Origin: Hyphomicrobium sp. | GTDB lineage: Bacteria; Pseudomonadota; Alphaproteobacteria; Rhizobiales; Hyphomicrobiaceae | Direction: 5' to 3' | Length of the DNA: 64,000 bases | Assembly: GCF_020852195.1 (NCBI RefSeq) | Contig: NZ_JADZBI010000188.1 | Coordinates: forward strand, 1-64,000 | Shown: positions 51,918 to 61,279 of the stretch, piece after piece | Position numbering within the stretch: the stretch's first letter is position 1 | How the letters are laid out: every line of letters starts with the position of its first letter | Notes under the pieces: generated by a model | Databases searched by the model: none | Seen by the model: only the letters and a program-made list of their open reading frames with translations | Told to the model about the DNA's origin: nothing | Made by a program: the position numbers and the translations under genes

Positions 51918-53225
51918 ATGACCTGCCGATCTAGGTCTTCTCGTTCCGGCGTTGCCGTTCTGGCTTCCTTCCTTCTTGCTCCTGCCGCGGCCCAAGCCGC
52001 CGAGCTTCCTCCGATCCGGAGCAGCGCCTCCAATCCGGTGGCCGACTGCGCCACGCCCGGGCGCCTCACGCACTATCTTCAGCAGCGCAACCCGAAGCTC
52101 GATCCCCGCTACGAGACGCTTGCTGCCGAGTACATGCGCCATGGCGAGGCACTTCAGGTGCGCTGGGACTACGCCTTCTTCCAGATGATCCTCGAGACCG
52201 GCTATCTCAACTACGGCGGCGACGTGAAGCCCGACCAGAACAATTTCGCCGGGCTCGGCGCCACGGGCAAAGGCGCACGGGGCGAGCGCTTCCCGGACAT
52301 CTCGACGGGCGTGCGCGCGCATATCGAGCATCTCGTGATGTACTCGGGCGATCGCGTCGAGAACCCGGTGGCCGAGCGGACCCGCAACATCCAGGAATGG
52401 GGTGTGCTCACGGACTGGCAGAAGGGGATCTCCGGGCCAATCACGTTCAGCCAGCTCGCGAAGAAGTGGGCGCCGGGCAGCCGGCGCTATGTGAGCGATA
52501 TCGAGACCATCGCGCAGCGGTTCTTCGATGGGCCCTGCAAGGAGCCGGATCCTTATCTCGACGTGATTGCCGCCCGGGGCGATGCGCCCTCAAAGACGCG
52601 GAGCGTCGAGGCAAAAGCGCCGGTCGCGTCGCAGAATACCACGGACGACGCCGTACGTGTGTCGCCTGGCACCGCCGACGGGCCGCCCATCGTGGAGGAC
52701 GTGCTGCCCTCCAAGGGCGCGGCTGCCGTGGCGGCTGCGGCCTCGGAGCCGAAGGCCAAGGCGCAGACGGCGTCGGTGACGCCGCCGGTCACGCTGCTCA
52801 ATCCGGCCCCGGCCGCAGATACCGTCGTGGAGCCCGCCGCCGCCAGCGAGGCCGAGGCCGCGGCCGCCGCGCAGTCGTCCGGGAAGGCGATCGAGGTCGC
52901 CGCGCTGCCGGGCGCTCTCAAGGGTGCCGGTGCGGCTGAGACCAAGCCCGAAGCGAAACCCGAGAAGAAGAAGCCGGAAAAGAAGGACGCGAGCGGCAAG
53001 TGCCGGGTCTGGACCGCCAGCTACGGCGGCTCCAAGGCCATCATCATCAAGGCCGTGTCCGACAAGACCATCAACTACACGGTGCTCGACGTGAACGAGG
53101 GGGCCGAGAAGCGCGAGGCCGACGCCTACATCAACGCCTACGCCAAGGGCGGGCAGTCGGTCGGCGAGTTCGCGAGCCAATCGCAGGCGCTCGAAAAAGC
53201 CTTCGAGCTCTGCCCCGAGGGCTGA
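51918..53225 (+). CDS. Glucosaminidase-like domain protein, paralogue 1
   Basis: VRWDYAFFQMILETGYLNYGGDVKPDQNNFAGLGATGKGARGERFPDISTGVRAHIEHLVMYSGD; Ala-rich linker; CRVWTASYGGSKAIIIKAVSDKTINYTVLDV...LCPEG C-terminal domain. Confidence 0.78.
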   Translation: MTCRSRSSRSGVAVLASFLLAPAAAQAAELPPIRSSASNPVADCATPGRLTHYLQQRNPKLDPRYETLAAEYMRHGEALQVRWDYAFFQMILETGYLNYGGDVKPDQNNFAGLGATGKGARGERFPDISTGVRAHIEHLVMYSGDRVENPVAERTRNIQEWGVLTDWQKGISGPITFSQLAKKWAPGSRRYVSDIETIAQRFFDGPCKEPDPYLDVIAARGDAPSKTRSVEAKAPVASQNTTDDAVRVSPGTADGPPIVEDVLPSKGAAAVAAAASEPKAKAQTASVTPPVTLLNPAPAADTVVEPAAASEAEAAAAAQSSGKAIEVAALPGALKGAGAAETKPEAKPEKKKPEKKDASGKCRVWTASYGGSKAIIIKAVSDKTINYTVLDVNEGAEKREADAYINAYAKGGQSVGEFASQSQALEKAFELCPEG

Positions 53226-53255
53226 TCGGACCTTATGGTGGTGGCGTTCCCTAGC

Positions 53256-54656
53256 ATGGCCGCTCGTTGCTTCCTTCCAGGGCGGCTCGCCGTTGCCGTT
53301 GCGGTGCTGGCCGCGACCGGCGCATCGCTGGCGCACGCGGCACCGACGCTGCCCGAGATCCGTCTCTCGCAACGCAACCCCGTGCCGGCGTGCGTGACGC
53401 CCGGGCGCCTGATGGCGTTCCTCAAGCAGCGCAACGGCAAGCTCGATCCACGCTTCCGCAACATCGCCTCGTTCTACAAGCAGCACGGCGAAGCCTGGGG
53501 TGTGCGTTGGGACTACGCCTTCTTCCAGATGGCGATCGAGACCAACTTCCTTACCTACCGCGCGCCCAGCGGGCGCATGGGGGACGTCGATCCCAAGCAG
53601 AACAATTTCGCCGGCATCGGCACCACCGGCGGCGGCGTGCCCGGCGACAGCTTCCCCGATGTCTCGACCGGAGTTCTCGGGCAGATCCAGCACCTCGTCG
53701 TCTACTCGGGCGAGATGATCCCCAACCCGGTGGCGCCGCGCACGCAGCTCAAGCAGGAGCACATCCTTGCCAAGTCGCGCGAGCTGAAGCGGCCGGTGCG
53801 GTTCTCGGATCTCGCACGGCGCTGGGCGGCCGATCCCAAGTATGCGGGCTCCATCGAATGGGTGGCGGAGCGTTTCCGCTCGGAGCATTGCAAGGGACGC
53901 GGTGCGCCGCAGAACAACGAGATGCTGCCGTGGCAGCAAAAGCCGGCGCGTGGCGCCGACGGCGGACGTGCCGCCGCGCCGGCGCCGAAAGGCGCACACG
54001 CGGATGCCAGCGCGCCAGTGCGCACGATCTGGAGTCGCGACCAGCAGAAGCGCACGCCGCCCAAGGCCGAGCCGCCGCCGGCCAAAGCAATGGCGGAGGC
54101 GGCGCGGATGCCCGAGCTGCCCGTTGCGCAGGTTGATGTTGCGCCGCCTGTTGCAGTCCATGCTCCTCAGCGCGAAGCGGTCCGCGAGGAGGAGCACGAG
54201 ACGCGTTTCGCACTGTTCACGCCGCCGGCAGGACTGGCCGATGCCGTGATCCCGGAGAGCGGGATGCTCGCATCTGATGCCCGCGTGCCTGTGCCGCCCA
54301 GCGAGCGCCCTGTCGCCGGACCGCCCGAGCCCCCGGTGGTGGCGGCCGGCTCCTCCGTCGGCGGGTTCGTCGTGGGAGGATCGAGCAAGCCGACCTTTCC
54401 TCCGCCGTCGGGGCTCGGCGTGAAGCCCAGCCGCTGCATGGTCGAGAGTGCGCGCTACGGCGGCGAGACGACGGTGCTGGTCAAGGCGTCTGAAGGTGCG
54501 GACGTGCACTACGTCGCGCTGTCCGTGCTCGACGGCTTCGAGGACAGCATGACGGCGAGCTTCATCTCCTCGCGCCCGGAAGGCGGCGAGGTGATCGGCG
54601 TCTTCCCCTCGCGCGACGCGGCGCTGGCCAAAGCGCGCACGCTCTGCCCGGATTGA
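53256..54656 (+). CDS. Glucosaminidase-like domain protein, paralogue 2
   Basis: VRWDYAFFQMAIETNFLTYRAPSGRMGDVDPKQNNFAGIGTTGGGVPGDSFPDVSTGVLGQIQHLVVYSGE; Pro-rich linker; CMVESARYGGETTVLVKASEGADVHYVALSV...LCPD. Confidence 0.78.
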   Translation: MAARCFLPGRLAVAVAVLAATGASLAHAAPTLPEIRLSQRNPVPACVTPGRLMAFLKQRNGKLDPRFRNIASFYKQHGEAWGVRWDYAFFQMAIETNFLTYRAPSGRMGDVDPKQNNFAGIGTTGGGVPGDSFPDVSTGVLGQIQHLVVYSGEMIPNPVAPRTQLKQEHILAKSRELKRPVRFSDLARRWAADPKYAGSIEWVAERFRSEHCKGRGAPQNNEMLPWQQKPARGADGGRAAAPAPKGAHADASAPVRTIWSRDQQKRTPPKAEPPPAKAMAEAARMPELPVAQVDVAPPVAVHAPQREAVREEEHETRFALFTPPAGLADAVIPESGMLASDARVPVPPSERPVAGPPEPPVVAAGSSVGGFVVGGSSKPTFPPPSGLGVKPSRCMVESARYGGETTVLVKASEGADVHYVALSVLDGFEDSMTASFISSRPEGGEVIGVFPSRDAALAKARTLCPD

Positions 54657-54681
54657 TCCTCCGCAAAGGCCGCGTGTATGT

Positions 54682-54720
54682 AAGCTTGCGTGGATCCCGG
54701 CCTGCGCCGGGATGACGTCA
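54682..54720 (+). repeat. REP-like palindromic element, family B single unit
   Basis: AAGCTTGCGTGGATCCCGGCCTGCGCCGGGATGACGTCA. Confidence 0.75.
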
Positions 54721-54850
54721 AGTTTGCAAAAAACCTTCATCATAAGCAGAGTCATGGGCGCGGAGGCGGTATCCACGACACGTGTCGATGTAGGTGTGCT
54801 CTCGAATGTGTCGCGTGCGCTGCGCTGTTTCTACCTAAGCCCGAACGAAT

Positions 54851-55813
54851 CTATGGCTCGGGGGCGAGGTACTTGAGGGCGGCGGAGGAGATGGCGCCGC
54901 CGACCACGCACGGAATGCCGGCGGCCACGACGCCGCCCGCCGCGGCGCCGACGCAGCCGAGCGCGAACACGGTCTGCCCCGCTTGGCCCCACCAGGCATA
55001 GTCGCGCGACTTCTGCGAGCCCTTGGTCTTCAGCTCCTCGATGGCGGCGACGGCATCCTTCCTGATCTTGCCGGTCTCGAAGGTCTCGGCGGCCTCGATC
55101 ACCTCGCGCAACGGCTTGCGCACGTCGGCCGGCTGCGTGTTCATCTCCTCGCTCAGGATGTCGAGCAACTCCTTTTCACGCGAGGCGTTGGTGGCCAGCG
55201 TCCACTTGGCCATGGAGCCGATGGTCAGCTTCTCAACGTCGTTCCTGTCGTTCGACATGGCGAGCGCGCCGACGATGCGCTGGATCGGCTCGCGGTAGCC
55301 GGTGGCGTAGTAGTAGCCCCACAGGGCGTCGATGACGTGGCCGCCGTCGTCGACGGGCAGCTCGGCCAGCGTCTTGCCGTCGCCGTACAGATACTTGCGG
55401 ATCAGGACCTGACGCGCCGGCATGCGCTCGACGAACTTCTGCAGCAGCTCTTTCCAGTCAGGTAGGCCCGAGTAGGCGATGGCGCGGATCAGCACCACCT
55501 GGTCCTCGGGCGGCATGGGAAACATGCGTGAGACGAGGAGCTCGGCGCGGTCCGGGTTGGCACCGAGGACGCCGCCGGTGAAACCGATGTAGACGCCCGC
55601 CGTGTCGAGGTCGCGGAACAGGCCGAGGTCGCCCATGGCATGCACGACCTCAGGCAACCGGTCGGGCTCGGGCGCGCGGCGGTAGTCGTTGATCCACTTG
55701 AGGACGTGTTCGGATTTCTCGAGCCGTAGCGGCGGCGCGCGCTTGGCCTTGTCCCCGGCCAGCGCCGGGGCCAGCGCCAGGGCTGCCGTGAGAAGTGCGA
55801 TCAGGATTCGCAT
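54851..55813 (-). CDS. Hypothetical exported protein with C-terminal hydrophobic Gly/Ala segment
   Basis: [66 protein letters not shown]...[43 protein letters not shown]. Confidence 0.75.
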   Translation of the reverse strand: MRILIALLTAALALAPALAGDKAKRAPPLRLEKSEHVLKWINDYRRAPEPDRLPEVVHAMGDLGLFRDLDTAGVYIGFTGGVLGANPDRAELLVSRMFPMPPEDQVVLIRAIAYSGLPDWKELLQKFVERMPARQVLIRKYLYGDGKTLAELPVDDGGHVIDALWGYYYATGYREPIQRIVGALAMSNDRNDVEKLTIGSMAKWTLATNASREKELLDILSEEMNTQPADVRKPLREVIEAAETFETGKIRKDAVAAIEELKTKGSQKSRDYAWWGQAGQTVFALGCVGAAAGGVVAAGIPCVVGGAISSAALKYLAPEP

Positions 55814-55977
55814 GGCCGTCATCCTCCGGACGCGCCGGGATCGGTATCCATAGGTTGCGTGCAAGGTCTCCCGAGATCCAAGGGCCGCGATGTCCTGGGC
55901 GGTTTTGTGGCAAACGGCCCGGTCGGCTGGATCTCGGGCCGCTTGACGGGGCGCCTTCGGCCGCCAATGTTCCGGCC

Positions 55978-57993
55978 ATGCCCATCCCCGACGACAAGGC
56001 CGACGGCGGCCTCGCCCCCGCGCGGCCGAGCAAGCCCCGCGAGGCCAACGCCCCCGCGACAGGGCCGGACGTGATCGCCGGCTACCTCAAGACATTGACG
56101 ACCGGGCCCGGCGTCTACCGGATGCTCGATGCCGCGGGCGACGTGATCTACGTCGGCAAGGCGCGCAATCTCAAGGCGCGCGTGCAGAACTACACGCGGC
56201 TCGCCGGGCTGCCGAACCGCACGCTGCGCATGGTTCAGGCGACGGCTGCCATGGAGTTCGTCTCCGTGCGCACCGAAGCCGAGGCGCTGCTGCTCGAAGC
56301 CAACCTCATCAAGCGCTTCCGGCCGCGCTTCAACGTCACCCTGCGCGACGACAAGAGCTTCCCCTACATCTTGATCCGGCGCGACCAGGGGGCGCCGCAG
56401 ATCCTGAAGCACCGCGGCGCGCGGACGGTCAAGGGCGAGTACTTCGGGCCGTTCGCGTCGGCGGGCGCGGTCAACCGCACCATCAACCTGCTGGAGCGGG
56501 CGTTTCTGTTGCGCTCGTGCTCGGACAGCGTCTTCGAGAGCCGCACGCGGCCGTGCCTGCTCTACCAGATCAAGCGCTGCTCGGCGCCGTGCACGGGCGA
56601 GATCAGCCTCGAGGACTACGGACGGCTGGTCGACGAGGCGATCCGCTTCCTCAAGGGCGAGAGCCAGTCGGTGCGGGAAATGTACCAGCGGCTGATGGAG
56701 GAGGCGGCAGAGAGGCTCGAGTTCGAGCGGGCGGCGATGCTGCGCAACCGGCTCTGGGCGCTGGCGCACGTGCAGGCCGAGCAGGCGATCAACCCCGAAG
56801 GCGTGGAGGAAGCCGACGTGTTCGCCGCCTACCAGGAAGCCGGGCAGACCTGCATCCAGGTGTTCTTCTTCCGCGTCGGGCAGAACTGGGGCAACCGCGC
56901 CTACTACCCGAAGGCGGATCGCTCGCTGCCGGTCGAGGAAGTTCTGGATAGCTTCGTCGCGCAGTTCTACGACGACAAGCCGGTGCCGCGGCTGATCCTG
57001 CTCTCGCACGACATCGCCAACCGCGCGCTGCTCGAGGAAGCGCTCTGCATCAAGGCCGATCGGCGCGTGGAGATCCGTGTGCCGCAGCGGGGCGTGAAGT
57101 CGGGGCTGGTCGAGCATGCGCTCGCCAACGCGCGCGAGGCGCTGGGGCGCAAGCTCGCCGAGTCGTCGTCGCAGAGGGCGCTGCTCGCGGCGCTCGGGGA
57201 GCGCTTCGGTCTCAAGCATCCGCCGCAGCGCGTGGACGTGTTCGACAACAGCCATATCATGGGCACCAACGCGGTCGGGGGGATGATCGTCGCCGGCCCT
57301 GAGGGCTTCGCCAAGAGCGCCTATCGCAAGTTCAACATCCGCTCGGAGACGCTGACGCCCGGCGACGACTACGCGATGATGCGGGAGGTGCTCACGCGCC
57401 GCTTCCGCAGGCTTGCGGAGAACGAGGCCGGGGCGCCGACGGAGACGCCGGCCGAAGCGCTGTGGGAGCATGTGGCGGCCGAGGGATCTCAGCCGATCGA
57501 CGAGGAGGATGCGTCGCCGCTGGGTGGAGCGCTGCCCGAGCGGCCGGATCTGGTGCTGGTGGACGGTGGTGCGGGCCAGCTCACGGTGGCGCGCGAGGTG
57601 CTGGCGGAACTCGGTCTTGGCCACATCGCCGTGGTCGGAGTCGCGAAAGGGCCGGACCGCGACGCGGGGCGCGAGCACTTCCACGTGCCCGGCCGGGCGT
57701 CGTTCATGCTCGAGCCGCGCGATCCGGTGCTCTACTTCGTGCAGCGGCTCAGGGACGAGGCGCACCGCTTCGCCATCGGTACGCACAGGGCCAAGCGCGC
57801 GAAGGCGCTCGGGGCCAATCCGCTCGACGAGATCCCCGGCGTCGGACCGACGCGCAAGCGCGCCCTGCTCAAGCATTTCGGCTCGGCGAAGGCCGTGTCG
57901 CGGGCCGGCGTGGACGACCTCGTGGCCGTGGACGGCATTTCGGCCGAGATGGCGCGAAAGATTTACGATTTCTTTCACGAGCGCCGCGTCTGA
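55978..57993 (+). CDS. uvrC: Excinuclease ABC subunit C
   Basis: [77 protein letters not shown]-terminal HhH. Confidence 0.98.
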   Translation: MPIPDDKADGGLAPARPSKPREANAPATGPDVIAGYLKTLTTGPGVYRMLDAAGDVIYVGKARNLKARVQNYTRLAGLPNRTLRMVQATAAMEFVSVRTEAEALLLEANLIKRFRPRFNVTLRDDKSFPYILIRRDQGAPQILKHRGARTVKGEYFGPFASAGAVNRTINLLERAFLLRSCSDSVFESRTRPCLLYQIKRCSAPCTGEISLEDYGRLVDEAIRFLKGESQSVREMYQRLMEEAAERLEFERAAMLRNRLWALAHVQAEQAINPEGVEEADVFAAYQEAGQTCIQVFFFRVGQNWGNRAYYPKADRSLPVEEVLDSFVAQFYDDKPVPRLILLSHDIANRALLEEALCIKADRRVEIRVPQRGVKSGLVEHALANAREALGRKLAESSSQRALLAALGERFGLKHPPQRVDVFDNSHIMGTNAVGGMIVAGPEGFAKSAYRKFNIRSETLTPGDDYAMMREVLTRRFRRLAENEAGAPTETPAEALWEHVAAEGSQPIDEEDASPLGGALPERPDLVLVDGGAGQLTVAREVLAELGLGHIAVVGVAKGPDRDAGREHFHVPGRASFMLEPRDPVLYFVQRLRDEAHRFAIGTHRAKRAKALGANPLDEIPGVGPTRKRALLKHFGSAKAVSRAGVDDLVAVDGISAEMARKIYDFFHERRV

Positions 57994-58160
57994 GGATGAC
58001 TCGTTGGATTCACGCCTTTTTCAGGATTTGCCCTCGTTGCGATGCATTTTCTGATCATTTGTCGCAGATATGGCCTTCCGCAAAGTGGTTTAGGCGGAGT
58101 TTCTCAAATCCTTTCTCAACCAATCGCCGGTCATATTCGAAGACGGTGATGCGGTGAGTT

Positions 58161-58177
58161 GACCTCCGCCGGAGGTC
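58161..58177. promoter_or_regulatory. Palindrome upstream of mtdB-like gene, possible operator
   Basis: GACCTCCG-C-CGGAGGTC. Confidence 0.35.
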
Positions 58178-58239
58178 TGTTTCGGCGCGGCCCGGGTGTG
58201 CGGGATAGTTGGCCCTGTTGAGGGCGTTGGGGGACTCTG

Positions 58240-59349
58240 TTGATGCGTGCAAGTGGAGATCTGACGGGCAGCGGCGCGCCGCATGCCGGCCGAATGAAGC
58301 GTGCGCGCTTGCCTGAAAAGCCCACGCAACGTGGTGCTAAATCCGCGGTCTCTGCTAAATCGAAAAAGACGCAAACCCGGAAGCAGGCCAAGGCGCGCGC
58401 GAAAGAGCCGGCGATCGGGTCCCTGCCGGTTCTCTATATGCTTTCGCCGCAGAAATTCATGAGCCCGTTCGATTGCAACATGGCCATCGATTCCGGTTAC
58501 AAAGTCGTGCTGCCGTACGACGGCGTCGCCGTCGGCGACGTCGGCGCACTGGTGCAGGATGCGATCTTCTCGCGCCCGCCCAAGGCCTGCACAGGCGTGT
58601 TCATCGGCGGCAAGGACATCACGCTGGCGCTCGACATGATGGCGGCCGCGCGCGCGGCCATGGTGCCGCCGTTCCAGGTCTCGGTGTTCGCCGACCCCGG
58701 CGGATCGTTCACCACGGCCGCGGCCATGGTTACCCTGGTCGAGCGTGCGCTCGAGCGCAATTTCGGGCGCGCTCTCAAGGGACTGCGCATCTCGGTGTTC
58801 GGTGCCATGGGAGTCGTTGGCTTCGCGTCGGCGGTGATCGCGGCGCTGGAGGGTGCGAAGGTGCGCGTCGTCGCCCACGACACGATCGAGCCGCTGATGG
58901 CCTTGGCCGCCTTCGCCAAGACGCGCTTCGGCGCGACGCTCGAACCCGTCGCCGGACAGGCGGAGGCGCTCAAGGCCAGAATTCTCGATGTCTCGGATGT
59001 CGCCGTAACGGCCGGGCCTGCTGGCGTGAACATCCTGCCGCGACGCCTTATCGCGCGTGCGCCGGGCCTCCTCGTGGCCGCGGATGTCAATGCGGTTGCC
59101 CCCTACGGCATCGAGGGCATGGAGCTTTTCATGGACGGTGCGCCGCTGCCCGGGTGCAGCACGCTCGGCGTCGGCGCTCTGGCCATCGGCGACGTCAAAT
59201 ACAAGACGCAGGCCGGGCTCTTCCGCCGCATGCTGACGGCGGCGCAGCCGCTCGATCTCGATTTCCGGGATGCCTTTACGCTCGCGCGGGAGATCGTCTC
59301 GGAGGGCCAGCGGCGGTCCGTAAAGGGTAAGGCGCGGGCTGCGGCCTGA
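58240..59349 (+). CDS. mtdB: Methylene-tetrahydromethanopterin dehydrogenase MtdB-like, with basic N-terminal extension (start uncertain)
   Basis: MLSPQKFMSPFDCNMAIDSGYKVVLPYDGVAVGDVGALVQDAIFSRPPKACTGVFIGGKDITLALDMMAAARAAMVPPFQVSVFADPGGSFTTAAAMV; Rossmann region ISVFGAMGVVG. Confidence 0.88.
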   Translation: MMRASGDLTGSGAPHAGRMKRARLPEKPTQRGAKSAVSAKSKKTQTRKQAKARAKEPAIGSLPVLYMLSPQKFMSPFDCNMAIDSGYKVVLPYDGVAVGDVGALVQDAIFSRPPKACTGVFIGGKDITLALDMMAAARAAMVPPFQVSVFADPGGSFTTAAAMVTLVERALERNFGRALKGLRISVFGAMGVVGFASAVIAALEGAKVRVVAHDTIEPLMALAAFAKTRFGATLEPVAGQAEALKARILDVSDVAVTAGPAGVNILPRRLIARAPGLLVAADVNAVAPYGIEGMELFMDGAPLPGCSTLGVGALAIGDVKYKTQAGLFRRMLTAAQPLDLDFRDAFTLAREIVSEGQRRSVKGKARAAA

Positions 59350-59369
59350 GGCTCGCTCCTACCCGCCCC

Positions 59370-59417
59370 AAAAACGAAAGAGCGGAGCAGGAGCATTGGC
59401 TCCAACTCCGCTCCGCT
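59370..59417 (-). terminator. Orphan minus-strand intrinsic terminator, possible sRNA 3' end
   Basis: Minus strand AGCGGAGCGGAGTTGGAGCCAATGCTCCTGCTCCGCTCTTTCGTTTTT; no credible minus-strand CDS upstream. Confidence 0.55.
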
Positions 59418-59682
59418 GACGCTCGAATCCCAGATACGCGGCTACACCTCGAGCGCTGCCGACACGCAGCCGACGACGCGATACATAGGTCGACTGCTTG
59501 ACGTTTCCGCGACGACAACGCGTCGTCCCGGCTTTTCTTCCTAATGCCCCATAATTTGCCTGTGGACAAGCTGGATTGGCCGCTTGTGATCACTAGTTGG
59601 GCAGCTCTCCTAATTTTTGCCTTTAGTCTCGGCCGGGTACCCCATTGACTGGCGTATGCGGCAATGGTGTTACCTAGGGTCC

Positions 59683-60273
59683 ATGGATCCACCCATCCCG
59701 ACCCGGCCTCATGCGATCAGCCTGCCGAACGTGCTCACGTACGCTCGGATCGCTGCCGTTCCTGCCCTCGTCGCATGTCTCATGCTGATCGAGGGCGAGG
59801 CGGGCCGCTGGGCCGCCTTCTGGCTGTTCGTCGTGGCGGCCATCACGGACTGGCTCGACGGCTATCTGGCGCGCCGCCTCGAGCAGCAGTCCACGCTCGG
59901 GCGCATGCTGGATCCGATCGCCGACAAGCTGATCGTCGGCGCGGCACTCATCATGCTGGTGCACGACCGGACCATCGACGGGGTGTCGATCTGGGCGGCC
60001 ATCGTCATCCTGTGCCGCGAGATCCTGGTGTCGGGGCTGCGCGAGTTCCTGGCCGAACTCAATGTGAAGGTGCACGTGACCGCGCTTGCGAAGTGGAAGA
60101 CCGCGCTGCAGATGGTGGCGCTCGCGTGCCTCATCGCGGGGCCGGCGGGCGACCGCATCGTGCCCGGCGTCTCCACGGCCGGGATCGCGCTGCTTTGGCT
60201 GGCGGCGGTGCTTACGCTTTGGACCGGGTATGATTATCTCAAGGCAGGCATACGCCACGCCATGGAAGGATGA
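59683..60273 (+). CDS. pgsA: CDP-diacylglycerol-glycerol-3-phosphate 3-phosphatidyltransferase
   Basis: SLPNVLTYARIAAVPALVACLM; DWLDGYLARRLEQQSTLGRMLDPIADK; followed by moaD/moaE. Confidence 0.95.
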   Translation: MDPPIPTRPHAISLPNVLTYARIAAVPALVACLMLIEGEAGRWAAFWLFVVAAITDWLDGYLARRLEQQSTLGRMLDPIADKLIVGAALIMLVHDRTIDGVSIWAAIVILCREILVSGLREFLAELNVKVHVTALAKWKTALQMVALACLIAGPAGDRIVPGVSTAGIALLWLAAVLTLWTGYDYLKAGIRHAMEG

Positions 60274-60293
60274 GAGCCGTGCCGAGTGAGACG

Positions 60294-60584
60294 ATGAGCG
60301 ACAGCCGTACCGACGCCGCGCAGGGGCAGACGCTGACCGTGCGCTATTTCGCGTGGGTGCGCGAGAAGGTGGGCTGCGCGGAGGAGGTGCTCGAGGTGCC
60401 CGTGGGCGTTGCCACCGTCGGCGACCTTGCGCTCTGGCTCGCCGCCCGCGGCCCCCAATATGCTGACGCGTTCCAGCGTCCCGGCGTGGTTCGGGCCGCG
60501 CTCGACAAGGTGCACGTGAAGCCGGCCGCCCCGATCCGGGGTGCGCAGGAGGTCGCGTTCTTTCCGCCGGTTACCGGCGGGTAG
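60294..60584 (+). CDS. moaD: Molybdopterin synthase sulfur carrier subunit (start may be 60270)
   Basis: LTVRYFAWVREKVGCAEEVLEVPVGVATVGDLALWLAARGP...VAFFPPVTGG (terminal GG). Confidence 0.94.
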   Translation: MSDSRTDAAQGQTLTVRYFAWVREKVGCAEEVLEVPVGVATVGDLALWLAARGPQYADAFQRPGVVRAALDKVHVKPAAPIRGAQEVAFFPPVTGG

Positions 60585-60594
60585 GAGGCGTTGC

Positions 60595-61065
60595 GTGGCG
60601 GCGCGGGTCCAGCGTGAAGCGTTCGATGTGACGGCCGAGGTCTCCGCCCTCACCGCCGGCCGGTCCGATATCGGAAGCGTCGTGACGTTCACGGGTCTCG
60701 TGCGCGGCGAGGCTGACGGGAGGGCACTCCGCTCGCTCACGCTTGAGCACTATCCGGACATGACGGAGGCCGAGCTTCTTCGCATCGACGCGGAGGCGCG
60801 GGACCGGTTCGGGCTTCTGGGCTCGCTCGTCGTTCACCGCTACGGCGAGTTTGAGCCCGGCGACGCAATCGTGCTCGTCGTCACGCTTTCCCGCCACCGG
60901 CACTCGGCCTTCGAGGCGGCCGAGTTCCTGATGGACTATCTCAAGTCCAGGGCGCCCTTCTGGAAGAAGGAAGCCTTTGCGGACGGCTCCGAGAGGTGGG
61001 TCGATGCGCGCGAGTCCGATGGTTCGGCGCTCGCCCGATGGACGGCATCGGCAACACAAAAGTAA
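60595..61065 (+). CDS. moaE: Molybdopterin synthase catalytic subunit (GTG start)
   Basis: VVTFTGLVRGEADGRALRSLTLEHYPDMTEAEL; VVHRYGEFEPGDAIVLVVTLSRHRHSAFEAAEFLMDYLKSRAPFWKKE. Confidence 0.96.
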   Translation: MAARVQREAFDVTAEVSALTAGRSDIGSVVTFTGLVRGEADGRALRSLTLEHYPDMTEAELLRIDAEARDRFGLLGSLVVHRYGEFEPGDAIVLVVTLSRHRHSAFEAAEFLMDYLKSRAPFWKKEAFADGSERWVDARESDGSALARWTASATQK

Positions 61066-61150
61066 CCGCAAGCAAGCAATTAGCGTAACTATGTAGCGTA
61101 TTGAAAGCGCTTGCGATTCATGTTTTATAAGTTGTTTACGGGGGACGGGA

Positions 61151-61167
61151 TTAGCAAACTATTAACC
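61151..61167. promoter_or_regulatory. Candidate CtrA-like box upstream of the amidase gene
   Basis: TTAG-CAAACTA-TTAACC, one mismatch to the TTAA-N7-TTAA pattern. Confidence 0.35.
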
Positions 61168-61279
61168 TTTAGCGTTCCATAACAATGCCCGATGGCGTCC
61201 TGCAAAACGCCATCATTAGCGGTTACCTAATGACCGTCCCGCCAAAGGACAGTGTTGCGTAGACGGGGGTCACACAACG

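Noticed and set aside
52590-54776. 728-aa minus-strand ORF
   Set aside because: Antisense to the two glucosaminidase-like genes and extends through a REP-like unit
55819-57978. 719-aa minus-strand ORF antisense to uvrC
   Set aside because: Same artefact; plus-strand UvrC motifs are complete
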